A stretch of 64,000 nt of DNA, from NCBI RefSeq assembly GCF_017876095.1, contig NZ_JAGINM010000026.1:1-64000 (forward strand), given 5' to 3'. Every line of letters begins with the position of its first letter. Within the stretch, counting starts at the first letter, position 1. Below are positions 33,138 to 41,643 of the stretch, piece by piece. The stretch is from Azospirillum agricola. Lineage in GTDB: Bacteria; Pseudomonadota; Alphaproteobacteria; Azospirillales; Azospirillaceae. The notes under the pieces were generated by a model that saw only the letters and a list, made by a program, of their open reading frames with translations, was not told the DNA's origin and did no database searches. The translations under genes and the position numbers were made by a program.

Positions 33138-34870
33138 CACGCCGCCTCCTCATAGAGCCAGGAGCGCAGGATATCGATGGCCTCGTCCGGATACTGGTCG
33201 ACCATCTCGCCAAGCCGACGGATCGAGGAGGCGCGGACCCGCCCCTCGACCGTGCGCAGCTCGATGAGCTGGTCCATGGCCTCCTCGATGCCCAGCGGCG
33301 TCGCCGCCGCCTCCAGGCCGGGGGCGCCGCCCTCGCCCTCGATGCCATTGGCACCGCCGGCACCGGCCGCACCGGCGGCGCCCGCCGCCGCGGCCGGACC
33401 GGTGAGCTGAGGCATGGCGCCGCCCGCCGGCCCGGCGAGCGCCGGGGCCGCGGCTTCGACCGGGGCCGGCTCGGGGGCCGGGAAGACACGGCGGATCAGC
33501 GGGCGCAGGCCGACGAGGATCAGCAGGGCCGACAGCACCAGCAGGATGATCCACTGGATCAGCGTCATGATGTTGCGGCTCAGCGTCTCGGTGATCTCGT
33601 CCGACAGGGCGCGCGGCCCAAGGTCGGGGGCGAGTTCGACGAATTCCAGATTGTCCACCGTCACCCGGTCGCCGCGCTGCTGGTCGAAGCCCATGGCCGA
33701 ACGCACCAGCTCGGTCAGGCGCTGCAACTCCTCGGGGGAGCGCGGCTCGTACTGCTTCGCGCCGTCGGGCGCAGTCTTCCAGGTGCCGTTGACCAGCACG
33801 GCGACGCTGAGGCGGCGCACGTCGCCCGGCTCGACCACCGTCTCGCGGGCGACGTTGGAGATCTCGTAGTTGACGGTCTCCTCCTGGCGCTTGTTGTCGT
33901 TGGAGGATTGCTGGCCCTGCGATTGGGCCCGCACGTCGCGCTGCGGCAGGTTCTGCTCGGCGGTCACCGGCGGCTCGCCGTTGCTGTCGCTGCTGCGCTC
34001 CTGTTCCTGCACCGTCTGGGTGGAGCGGACGACCTGGCTGTTGGGGTCGAAGGTCTGGCTGCGCACCACCTCGCGCTTGGTCTCGACGTCGGCGGCGACC
34101 TGGACGCGGACGTTGCCGGCGCCGAGCCGCGCCACCAGCATCTGTTCGATGGCGCGGGCGACCCGCGTCTCGGCGGCGACGCGCAACCCGTCGGTGCGCG
34201 CCGAGGCCAGCCCCGGCCCGTCGTCCTCGCTCAGCAGCAGCTCGCCGGAGGAATCCATCACCGTGACGGCGCTCGGCTTCAGGTTCGGGACGGCGGACGA
34301 CACCAGATGGCGGATCGACAGCGCCTGCTTGCGCTCCAGCCCGGCGCGGCCGCGCATGCGCACCACCACCGAAGCGGTCGGCTTGGGCGCGCTGCGCGAG
34401 AACTCCTCGCGCTCCGGCAGCACGATGTGGACACGCGCCGCCTCGACGCCGGACAGCGTCTCGATGGTGCGGCCCAGCTCGCCCTCCATGGCGCGCAGGC
34501 GGTTCATCCGCTGCATGAAGCTGGTGATGCCGAGCGGCTTGTCGGTGTCGAACAGCTCGTAGCCGACGCCGCCGCGCGACGGCAGCCCCTGCTCGGCCAG
34601 CACCATGCGCAGGCGCGACGCCTCGGCCTGCGGCACCTCGATGGTGGTGCCGTCGAAGGTCGGGTTGACCGGGATGCCCATCGCCTCGATCGCCTTGACG
34701 ATGCGCCCGGCCTCGGCCGGCTCCAGCCCGCTGTAGAGCGCCGTCATGTGCGGCCGCGACAGCAGCATCGCCATGCCGGCGACCGCCAGAACCATGCCGA
34801 TGCCGGTTCCGGCCAGCACCAGCAGGCGGCCACGCCCCAGCGACCGCAAAGTGTCGAGCAGACTGTCCAC
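33137..34870 (-). CDS. fliF: Flagellar MS-ring protein FliF
   Basis: Inner-membrane MS-ring protein, 577 residues. Two membrane segments (about 20-40 and 430-450) flank a large periplasmic region with the ring-building motifs (NRLRAMEGELGRTIETLSGV, ARVHIVLPEREEF). The C-terminal FliG-binding tail is present, after a Ala/Gly/Pro-rich low-complexity linker (about 470-520) not usual in FliF. GTG start at 34870 with AAAGGTG 8 bases before it. The first gene of the operon; divergent from fliL. Confidence 0.95.
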   Translation of the reverse strand: MDSLLDTLRSLGRGRLLVLAGTGIGMVLAVAGMAMLLSRPHMTALYSGLEPAEAGRIVKAIEAMGIPVNPTFDGTTIEVPQAEASRLRMVLAEQGLPSRGGVGYELFDTDKPLGITSFMQRMNRLRAMEGELGRTIETLSGVEAARVHIVLPEREEFSRSAPKPTASVVVRMRGRAGLERKQALSIRHLVSSAVPNLKPSAVTVMDSSGELLLSEDDGPGLASARTDGLRVAAETRVARAIEQMLVARLGAGNVRVQVAADVETKREVVRSQTFDPNSQVVRSTQTVQEQERSSDSNGEPPVTAEQNLPQRDVRAQSQGQQSSNDNKRQEETVNYEISNVARETVVEPGDVRRLSVAVLVNGTWKTAPDGAKQYEPRSPEELQRLTELVRSAMGFDQQRGDRVTVDNLEFVELAPDLGPRALSDEITETLSRNIMTLIQWIILLVLSALLILVGLRPLIRRVFPAPEPAPVEAAAPALAGPAGGAMPQLTGPAAAAGAAGAAGAGGANGIEGEGGAPGLEAAATPLGIEEAMDQLIELRTVEGRVRASSIRRLGEMVDQYPDEAIDILRSWLYEEAA

Positions 34871-34951
34871 GTTCGCCGCACCTTTAAAGTTTCCGAAAAT
34901 CGGGGGGCCTAGTCTTTGCCCTGCGCACCGGACACACGCTAACGGCGCGAC

Positions 34952-34968
34952 TTTTAAGCGGAGTAAAA
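34952..34968. promoter_or_regulatory. CtrA-like box between fliF and fliL
   Basis: On the minus strand TTTTAC-TCCGC-TTAAAA, one base shorter in the centre than the flagellin box. It lies 82-98 bases before fliF and 127-143 before fliL, in the 224-base divergent region. Confidence 0.4.
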
Positions 34969-35094
34969 AACCGGGGAAGCGGCAAGAGCAAAGTCTCTAA
35001 AACTGTAGAAGCTGATGGGACGACTAAAATTTTCGGCAATCTCAAACGGGCATGACCGGATGAATACACGGTTTGCAGCAGTGGAGCGGAACGC

Positions 35095-35604
35095 ATGGTC
35101 GAAATGCTGAACGGCATCGGCGGGCCGCGCCGCGTCCTTGTGCTCGTCCTGCCGCTCGCCCGTCTGTTGGCCTGGGCGGCGGCCTTCTGCGCCGTCGTCG
35201 CGGCCGGGCTCGGCGGCTACTGGATGTCCGCCGGCACCGAAGGGGTGCGGCGGCTGTGGGCGCCGCCGGCCGTCGAAAGCCATCCCACAGACCAGAGCGT
35301 GATCGACATGCCGGAGGTGATCGCCAACCTGCGCAAGGACACCCCGTCGCGCTACCTGAAGATCGGCCTCAGCCTCGCCGTGGCGCCGGGCGAACGGGCG
35401 CGGGTCGAAAAGGCCATGCCGCAATTGAACGACGCCCTTCAGGAGTTCCTGCGCAACCTCGACCAGGACGATCTGGAGGGGTCGGCCGGGCTCCACCGGC
35501 TGCGCACCGAGATCAGGCGCCGCTTCAACCTGATCGCCTCCGAACCGAACAGCAACCGGGACGCCGTCGCGGACGTCCTGCTGCGCAGCCTGCTCACGCA
35601 ATAG
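35095..35604 (+). CDS. fliL: Flagellar basal body-associated protein FliL
   Basis: A 169-residue single-pass inner-membrane protein. A hydrophobic segment (about 25-45) anchors it, and the periplasmic FliL domain includes PEVIANLRKDTPSRYLKIGL and ends DAVADVLLRSLLTQ. It supports stator function near the motor. GGAG precedes the ATG. First gene of fliL-fliM-DUF6468-motE-fliK-flgD. Confidence 0.88.
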   Translation: MVEMLNGIGGPRRVLVLVLPLARLLAWAAAFCAVVAAGLGGYWMSAGTEGVRRLWAPPAVESHPTDQSVIDMPEVIANLRKDTPSRYLKIGLSLAVAPGERARVEKAMPQLNDALQEFLRNLDQDDLEGSAGLHRLRTEIRRRFNLIASEPNSNRDAVADVLLRSLLTQ

Positions 35605-35647
35605 CGTCCGCGATCGACCCCCAGAGGCGAGAACCCCAGAGGCCCGG

Positions 35648-36853
35648 ATGACGAACCCCCCCGCCACCCCGCAGCCCGGCGAGACCCCCGGGTCGAACCA
35701 GCCGTCGATGAGCGCTCCGCCGCAAGGCGGCCAGGACGCCAGCGGCCAGGACGACTGGGCCGACGCCGACCTCGACGCCGCCTGGGGTCTGTCGGCCGCG
35801 CCCGCCGAGAGCAGCCCGGAGATCGCCCACACCGACGCCGCCAAGGCGGCGCTGGCCGGCTTTTCCGGCGAGGCCAAAACCCTCAACCAGGAGGAGATCG
35901 ACCGGCTGCTGAATTTCGGCGCGCCGTCGCACGACGACGCGGCGCTCAGCGCCATCGAACGGCTGGTCAGCTCGACCACGGTCAACAAGGACCGGCTGCC
36001 GATGCTCGACGTGGTGTTCGACCGCATGGTGCGGCTGCTGAACACCTCGCTGCGCCAGTTCGCCTCGACCAACGTCGAGGCGTCGCTGATGCGTATCGAA
36101 TGGCTGCGCTACACCGATTTCCAGGACACCATCGAGCTGCCGGCCCTGATCGGCGTGGCGCGGGCCGAGCAGTGGGACAACCAGATGCTGGTGTCCATCG
36201 ACAGCGCCCTGATCTACTGCATGATGGACGTGCTGCTCGGCGGGCGGCGGGCGCGGCCGGGGCGGATCGACGGGCGCGCCTACACCTCCATCGAGCGCAA
36301 GATGACCGAGCGCATGATGAAGGTCATCCTCCAGGATCTGGGGCAGTCCTTCGACCCGCTGGCCCAGGTCGATTTCGTCTTCGACCGGCTGGAGGTGAAC
36401 CCGCAGTTCGCCACCATCACGCGCGCCACCAACGCCGTCATCCGCGTGCGCATCGCCGTGGAAGTGGAGCGCCGCACCGGCCACATCGACATCGTCATCC
36501 CCTACTCCACGCTGGAGCCGGTGCGCGGCAAGCTGGTGCAGATGTTCATGGGCGAGAAGTTCGGCCACGACACCGTGTGGGAGAACCATCTGAAGAACGA
36601 GCTGATGCGCTCCAAGCTGGAGCTGGTGGCCGTGCTGGCGGAGACCAAGGTTCCGCTCGGCGAGGTTCTGGCCTGGCAGAAGGGCGAGTCGCTGAAGCTG
36701 CGCATCAACCCGGATTCCACGGTGCTGGTGTTCAGCAAGACCATCCCGCTGTTCGCCGGCCACATGGGCCAGCGCAACGACAACATCGCGGTGAAGATCG
36801 ACACCGACCTCGACACCAAGCAGGAGCTGATCGATGGTCTCCTTTCTCATTGA
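35648..36853 (+). CDS. fliM: Flagellar motor switch protein FliM
   Basis: C-ring protein that binds phosphorylated CheY, 401 residues. The CheY-binding motif appears as LNQEEIDRLLNFG at about 76-88, preceded by an unusual disordered Pro/Asp/Ala-rich extension. The middle CheC-like domain and the C-terminal SpoA domain (ETKVPLGEVLAWQKGESLKL) follow. It is longer than the usual 330 residues because of the N-terminal extension. The next gene starts inside its end. Confidence 0.95.
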   Translation: MTNPPATPQPGETPGSNQPSMSAPPQGGQDASGQDDWADADLDAAWGLSAAPAESSPEIAHTDAAKAALAGFSGEAKTLNQEEIDRLLNFGAPSHDDAALSAIERLVSSTTVNKDRLPMLDVVFDRMVRLLNTSLRQFASTNVEASLMRIEWLRYTDFQDTIELPALIGVARAEQWDNQMLVSIDSALIYCMMDVLLGGRRARPGRIDGRAYTSIERKMTERMMKVILQDLGQSFDPLAQVDFVFDRLEVNPQFATITRATNAVIRVRIAVEVERRTGHIDIVIPYSTLEPVRGKLVQMFMGEKFGHDTVWENHLKNELMRSKLELVAVLAETKVPLGEVLAWQKGESLKLRINPDSTVLVFSKTIPLFAGHMGQRNDNIAVKIDTDLDTKQELIDGLLSH

Positions 36854-37526
36854 CGCGGCCCTGGCGGTGTTGCTGGTGACGGCGACGGTCTATCTGGTGG
36901 TCGTCAACAAGCGGCTGAAGATGCTGCGCACCGGCCAGTCGGAAATCAACGCGTTGGTCACGACCTTCTCCAAGTCGATCGACGACACCGACGCCTCGAT
37001 GAAGCGCCTGGTCGCCTCGGCCACCGAGATCGCCACCCGGCTGGCCGACGAGCTGGACCGCGCCAAGGACGTCAAGGAGGACATGACGCTCATCCTCGGG
37101 TCCTGCGAGCGCACCGCGACGCGCATGGAGGAGTCGGTCCAGCACGCCCGCGCCCTGCTGCGCCGCCTGGACGAGGGCGCCATGCGGCCGGCGCGGCCGC
37201 GCCCAACGACGGCACCCGCCGCCGCACCGGCGGTGACGCCGGTCGAGGAACGCCGGCTCGTGGCCTCCCTGGACGAGCCGGGAAACGTTCCCGCCGCGCC
37301 CGAAGGCGGGGAGTTCCGTCCGCTCGACCTGCCGCAGCGTCCCGGCGCGCAGGAGCTGGTGCCGGACGCCGCGCCGCCCCCCACGTCCATGGCCGCTCCG
37401 GCGGCGGCTCAGGCGGTCCCGGCCGCCCCGACGCCCACGGAAGCGGCGCCCCAGGTCGAGCCGCAGCGCCAGATGGCGGTCGGCGCCTTCTACGCGCGCC
37501 TGCGCACCGTCGGTTCGGAGGGTTGA
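36834..37526 (+). CDS. DUF6468-type membrane-anchored flagellar protein
   Basis: A 230-residue protein beginning inside fliM (20-base overlap, AGGAG inside the end of fliM). An N-terminal membrane segment (VSFLIDAALAVLLVTATVYL, about 2-22) is followed by a short basic NKRLKMLR stretch and a helical coiled-coil-like region (about 35-110). A long Pro/Ala tail ends GAFYARLRTVGSEG. This layout matches the DUF6468 proteins that lie between fliM and motE in Alphaproteobacteria. Function unproven. Confidence 0.75.
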   Translation: MVSFLIDAALAVLLVTATVYLVVVNKRLKMLRTGQSEINALVTTFSKSIDDTDASMKRLVASATEIATRLADELDRAKDVKEDMTLILGSCERTATRMEESVQHARALLRRLDEGAMRPARPRPTTAPAAAPAVTPVEERRLVASLDEPGNVPAAPEGGEFRPLDLPQRPGAQELVPDAAPPPTSMAAPAAAQAVPAAPTPTEAAPQVEPQRQMAVGAFYARLRTVGSEG

Positions 37527-37529
37527 ACG

Positions 37530-38264
37530 ATGATTCCGCGCATTCTCCCGATCACGCTGGTCGCCGTGCTGATGGTGCTGCCGCTGAAGCTCGGCGCGCT
37601 GATGGACGGTTTCCCGGTGATCGCCCAGCAGTTCGACCGCGAATTCGGCGGCCATGAGCGCCCCTGGGCGACCGACCTGAAGACCGCCGCTCCGCCCGAC
37701 CCCGCCGCCCCGCCTCCCGGCACCGCACCGCCGCCGTCCCAACCCGCGCTGGCGCTGGCCGACACCACGCCGCCGCCTCCGGTGTCGCTGGCGCCGCCCA
37801 ACTGCACCGATCCGCTGCTGCGCGAGGCGATCGGCGAGCAGAAGGCCGACACCGCCACCCGCCAGCACCGCCTGCGCGAGGCCGAAGCCGTTCTGGCCGC
37901 CACCGAGACCCGCGTCGGCACGCAGATCCAGCGGCTCGCCGAGGTGAAGCGCGAGGTCGAGACGCTGATGGCCCAGCGTTCCAACCTCCAGCAGGAGGAT
38001 CTGCGCCGCATGGTCGCCATCTACGAGGCGATGAAGCCGCGCGACGCCGCCCGCATCCTGAACGACCTGGAGACCGACATCGTCGTCGATGTCCTCGACC
38101 GCATCGCCGAGCGGCGCACCGCGCCGATCCTGGCCGAGATGGCCGATGCCAAGGCGCGCGAGGTCACCCGGCTGATCCTCCAGCGGCGCGCCCTGCCCGG
38201 CGACCGCAAGGCCGCCCCCACCACGACGGCCGCCGTCACGGCACGCCCCACTTTGACGAATTGA
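37530..38264 (+). CDS. motE: Flagellar chaperone-type protein MotE
   Basis: A 244-residue exported or membrane-anchored protein with the MotE/MgtE_N layout: a hydrophobic start (MIPRILPITLVAVLMVLPLK), a Pro-rich linker, a long coiled coil, and LRRMVAIYEAMKPRDAARIL followed by DLETDIVVDVL, then TAPILAEMADAKAREVTRLI. MotE stabilises the MotC stator-associated protein in rhizobia. GGAGGG precedes the ATG. Followed by fliK. Confidence 0.86.
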   Translation: MIPRILPITLVAVLMVLPLKLGALMDGFPVIAQQFDREFGGHERPWATDLKTAAPPDPAAPPPGTAPPPSQPALALADTTPPPPVSLAPPNCTDPLLREAIGEQKADTATRQHRLREAEAVLAATETRVGTQIQRLAEVKREVETLMAQRSNLQQEDLRRMVAIYEAMKPRDAARILNDLETDIVVDVLDRIAERRTAPILAEMADAKAREVTRLILQRRALPGDRKAAPTTTAAVTARPTLTN

Positions 38265-38269
38265 GCGCC

Positions 38270-39691
38270 ATGACCAGCTTGCCCGAGGTCATCAAGGCCC
38301 CGCCGCGCCCCGCCGCCTCCCCCGCCGCGGCCACGTCGCCTTCATCGGCGAACGACGAGCGGCAGGACAAGGATTTCGCCGACCTCATCGACGAGGCGGC
38401 CGGCGACGAAGCCGCGGACGACTCCCCCTCCCGCACCGGCTCCAAGGACCGTCCCAAGGATTCCCGGCCGGACAGCATCGCGAGGGCGACGGTCACCGAC
38501 ACCACCGAACCGGTAATGGTGCCCTGGCTGGCCGCGCCGTTCCGCCCCGTCCTGCCGGAAACCGGAAACCCGACGGTCGTGCCCGGCACTGCGGACGCCG
38601 CCACGGTCACTCCGGACGGCGGAGCCGCGCCCCTGTTGAGCGAGGCGCCGGAAGCACCCGCCGCACCGCCCGCCATTCTCGCCGACGCCCTTGGCCAGGG
38701 GACTTCCGACAAGGCCGGCGCGGGACAGGCGCCGGCCGCCGCAACGCCGCAGGGCGTGCCGCCCGCCGGTCTTCCGGCAAACCCGGCGCCGCCGCAGGCC
38801 GCCACACCTCCGGTCGCGCCGGACGCATCGGCGGCCGCGCAACCGGAGGCGGTGGCGACCACGGCACCCGCTGCGATCCCGGCTGCGATCCCGGCCGCGA
38901 CGGCGCAAGCCGGCCTGTCGGCGACACCGCAGACCGCCGAAACACCGGAACCCGCCACGGACGGCAACGCGGATCCACGCCGAACCGGACGATCCGCCGG
39001 ACGGACCGCCGGGCGGGCGGCGCCGGATGCCGGCAAACCCGATCCGTCCGCCATCCTCCAGCAGCAGGCCCAGCAGCAGGTGCCCGGACAGGCCGTGCGC
39101 AACGCACAGCCTCAGACGAACGGCAACCCGACAGCCGAGCTTCCCACCTCAACCCCGTCCCCGGGCAACGCGGCATCCTCCGGCTTCGACGCGCTGCCGG
39201 CCCTGCACGGGCAGGCGGCCACCCAGTACGCCGCCGCCGCGTCGGGCCGCGTGGCGGCGCACACCCCCGTGATGGCGCAGTTGGCCACCCCGCTGGTCCG
39301 CGTCGCCGAGGCCGGAGGCGGCGAGTTCCACATCGACCTCGCCCCCGCCGAGCTGGGCCGGGTCCGCGTCGTCGCCGACGTCAACAACGGGCAGGTGACG
39401 CTTTCGGTCCAGGCCGAGAACGCCGACACGCTGGCCCTGCTGCGCCGCGATCTCCAGCAGCTCGAAAAGGCGCTGGGCGATTCCGGGCTGAAGCTGGACA
39501 ACGCCAACCTGCAATTCTCCTTGCAAGGCGACAGTCAGTCGCGCGGCTTCGCCGCCTTCGGCCAGGGCGGCGGAAACGGCGGCGGGTCGCAAGGCCCCTG
39601 GCGCGGTTCGTCGCTGACCGACGCCGCCGCCGAGACGCCTCCCGAACGCGCCCTGCGCCCGATCGACGGGCTGGTCGACGTCACCATCTGA
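38270..39691 (+). CDS. fliK: Flagellar hook-length control protein FliK
   Basis: A 473-residue cytoplasmic/exported ruler protein. The N-terminal 330 residues are low-complexity Ala/Pro/Thr-rich, as usual. The C-terminal Flg_hook domain (about 340-430: EFHIDLAPAELGRVRVVADV, then QLEKALGDSGLKLDN) is clear. The ATG at 38270 is chosen over a TTG at 38261. It overlaps motE at the junction and precedes flgD by 15 bases, the expected neighbour. Confidence 0.9.
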   Translation: MTSLPEVIKAPPRPAASPAAATSPSSANDERQDKDFADLIDEAAGDEAADDSPSRTGSKDRPKDSRPDSIARATVTDTTEPVMVPWLAAPFRPVLPETGNPTVVPGTADAATVTPDGGAAPLLSEAPEAPAAPPAILADALGQGTSDKAGAGQAPAAATPQGVPPAGLPANPAPPQAATPPVAPDASAAAQPEAVATTAPAAIPAAIPAATAQAGLSATPQTAETPEPATDGNADPRRTGRSAGRTAGRAAPDAGKPDPSAILQQQAQQQVPGQAVRNAQPQTNGNPTAELPTSTPSPGNAASSGFDALPALHGQAATQYAAAASGRVAAHTPVMAQLATPLVRVAEAGGGEFHIDLAPAELGRVRVVADVNNGQVTLSVQAENADTLALLRRDLQQLEKALGDSGLKLDNANLQFSLQGDSQSRGFAAFGQGGGNGGGSQGPWRGSSLTDAAAETPPERALRPIDGLVDVTI

Positions 39692-39706
39692 TAAGGGACC
39701 GCTCCC

Positions 39707-40384
39707 ATGACCACCACCAGCGCCGCCACCACCAGCGCCGCCTCGACCCTCGCCGGCACAGCCGCCAAGACGGCGACCGACGATACGAAGAAGGCGACCG
39801 TCGATTACGAGTCCTTCCTGAAGCTGCTGACCGCGCAGCTCCGCAACCAGGACCCGCTGGCGCCGATGGACGCCACCCAGTTCATGACGCAGCTCGCCCA
39901 GCTCTCCACGGTCGAGCAGTCGATGAAGAGCAACGACACGCTGACCAAGGTGCTCGACACGCTGAAGAGCAGCGGCATGCGGATGGACATGGCCTTCCTC
40001 GGCCGCAAGGTGGAGGCGGCGACCAGCACGCTGCCGCTGTCCAACGGCAAGGCCGAGACCGCCTACACCGTCAGCGGCACCCCGGCCAGCGTGAAGATCG
40101 AGGTGCTGAACAGCGCAGGCGCCGTCGTCAAGACCTCCTCCGGCGCCTTGCAGACGGGCCGTCAGACCTTCAGCTGGGACGGCAAGACCAGCGGCGGCGC
40201 CACCGCGCCGGACGGCCTCTACACGGTGCGGATCACCGCGAAGGACAAGGAGGGCAAGGCGCTCGACACCGCCAGCGTGATCTCCGACACGGTGGCCGAG
40301 GTGCGCACGGTCGACGGCGCCACCCAGTTCGTCCTGAAGAGCGGTGCCACCGTCGGCGCCGACGCCATCCTGTCGGCATCATAG
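39707..40384 (+). CDS. flgD: Flagellar hook scaffold protein FlgD
   Basis: Hook-capping protein, 225 residues. The conserved N-terminal FlgD block (YESFLKLLTAQLRNQDPLAP, then MDATQFMTQLAQLSTVEQ) is followed by Ig-like and tudor-like folds (FSWDGKTSGGATAPDGLYTV). The last gene seen in this operon; flgE is not next to it in the window. Hairpin 40389-40426 follows. Confidence 0.95.
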   Translation: MTTTSAATTSAASTLAGTAAKTATDDTKKATVDYESFLKLLTAQLRNQDPLAPMDATQFMTQLAQLSTVEQSMKSNDTLTKVLDTLKSSGMRMDMAFLGRKVEAATSTLPLSNGKAETAYTVSGTPASVKIEVLNSAGAVVKTSSGALQTGRQTFSWDGKTSGGATAPDGLYTVRITAKDKEGKALDTASVISDTVAEVRTVDGATQFVLKSGATVGADAILSAS

Positions 40385-40388
40385 CACC

Positions 40389-40426
40389 GCAGGCCGGGCG
40401 GGGCCCGAACCACGCGCCCGGCCTGC
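40389..40426 (+). terminator. Hairpin after flgD
   Basis: GCAGGCCGGGCG and CGCCCGGCCTGC form a perfect 12-bp stem with a 14-base loop five bases past the flgD stop. It lacks a T tract, so it could be a Rho-assisted end or an end shared with the convergent reductase gene. Confidence 0.5.
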
Positions 40427-40471
40427 CGTCCCCGTCCGACCCCCGCGGTGGCTTGCCGGCCGATGCCGCCG

Positions 40472-41488
40472 TCAGGCCGTGGAGCGCGGCACCCGTCCCT
40501 CGACCGGATGGCCCGGATCGTTGAAGCCGTGCGTGGAAGCGTGGCCAGTGACCACCAGACGGTCGACCAGCGCCTCGTCCTCGGCGGTGAAGCGGTGGTC
40601 GAGCGCCTTCACATAAGCGTCCCACTGCGCCTCCGTGCGGGGGCCGGCGATGGCGGCGGTGATCAGGCGGTTGTTCAGCACCCAGGCAAGCGCGAAATCG
40701 GCCGCGGAAATCCCGCGTTCCTCGGCATGGCGCCGGATCTCCTGGGCGACGGCCAGCGATTCGGGCCGCCATTCGGTCTCCAGGATGCGCTTGTCGGCGC
40801 GGCCGGCGCGGGTGTCCGGGGCCGGGGCCGCGTCGGGCGCGTATTTGCCGGTCAGCACGCCGCGCGCCAGCGGCGAATAGGACACCACGCCGATGCCGTA
40901 ATGGGCGGCGGCCGGCAATTGCTCGACCTCGGCGGTGCGGTTGACGATGTTGTAGAGCGGCTGGCTCGCCACCGGCCGGTCGATGCCGTAGCGGTCGGCC
41001 AGATTGGCCACCTCGGCGATCCGCCAGGAGCGGAAGTTGGAGACGCCGAAATAGCGCAGCTTGCCGGCCCGCACCAGATCGGCGACGGCGCGCACCGCCT
41101 CGTCCAGCGGTTGGTCGAAGGGCGCGCGGTGGAAATAGAGAATGTCGATGTAGTCGGTGCCCAGCCGGCGCAGGCTGTTCTCCACCGATTCGACGATCCA
41201 TTTGCGGGAGAGGCCGGACTGGTTCGGCCCCGTGCCCATCGGGTTGGCGACCTTGGTCGCCAGCACCCAGTCATGGCGGTCGGCCGTGATGGCGCGCCCC
41301 ACCACCTCCTCCGACCGGCCCTGGTTGTAGATGTCGGCGGTGTCGAGAAAGTTGAACCCCTGCGCCTTGGCCTTGGCGATGATGCGGCGTGACGTCGCCT
41401 CGTCGGTCTGGCCGCCGAACATCATCGTGCCCAGCGACAGCGGCGCCACCTTCAGGCCGCTGCGCCCAAGATATCGGTACTCAACCAT
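40472..41488 (-). CDS. Aldo/keto reductase family oxidoreductase
   Basis: A 338-residue cytoplasmic NADPH-dependent reductase of the YajO/YghZ-like group. It begins MVEYRYLGRSGLKVAPLSLG; the catalytic Asp-Tyr pair is FLDTADIYNQGRSEEVVG, the Lys is in VLATKVANPMG and the His in LYFHRAPFD. The ATG at 41488 has GGGGAGG upstream. Longer than the DkgB-type enzyme at 5862, so a different AKR family. It converges on the flagellar operon; substrate unknown. Confidence 0.85.
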   Translation of the reverse strand: MVEYRYLGRSGLKVAPLSLGTMMFGGQTDEATSRRIIAKAKAQGFNFLDTADIYNQGRSEEVVGRAITADRHDWVLATKVANPMGTGPNQSGLSRKWIVESVENSLRRLGTDYIDILYFHRAPFDQPLDEAVRAVADLVRAGKLRYFGVSNFRSWRIAEVANLADRYGIDRPVASQPLYNIVNRTAEVEQLPAAAHYGIGVVSYSPLARGVLTGKYAPDAAPAPDTRAGRADKRILETEWRPESLAVAQEIRRHAEERGISAADFALAWVLNNRLITAAIAGPRTEAQWDAYVKALDHRFTAEDEALVDRLVVTGHASTHGFNDPGHPVEGRVPRSTA

Positions 41489-41601
41489 GGTCGGTCCTCC
41501 CCTGTTCACGCGCCGCCATGAAAGCGCGCACCGGCGATGGCGCGCAATCCCTGTTCCGGAATACGCCGCCTGACAACGCGACAGGACCGCAAGCCGGCCC
41601 C

Positions 41602-41643
41602 GTGTCGGCGCACAGGTGTCGGCGCACAGGTGTCAGCGCACGG
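41602..41643. repeat. Three tandem 14-bp units at a gene end
   Basis: GTGTCGGCGCACAG repeats three times (the last copy with two changes) across the stop codon of the large kinase gene. It is likely replication slippage. Confidence 0.7.
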
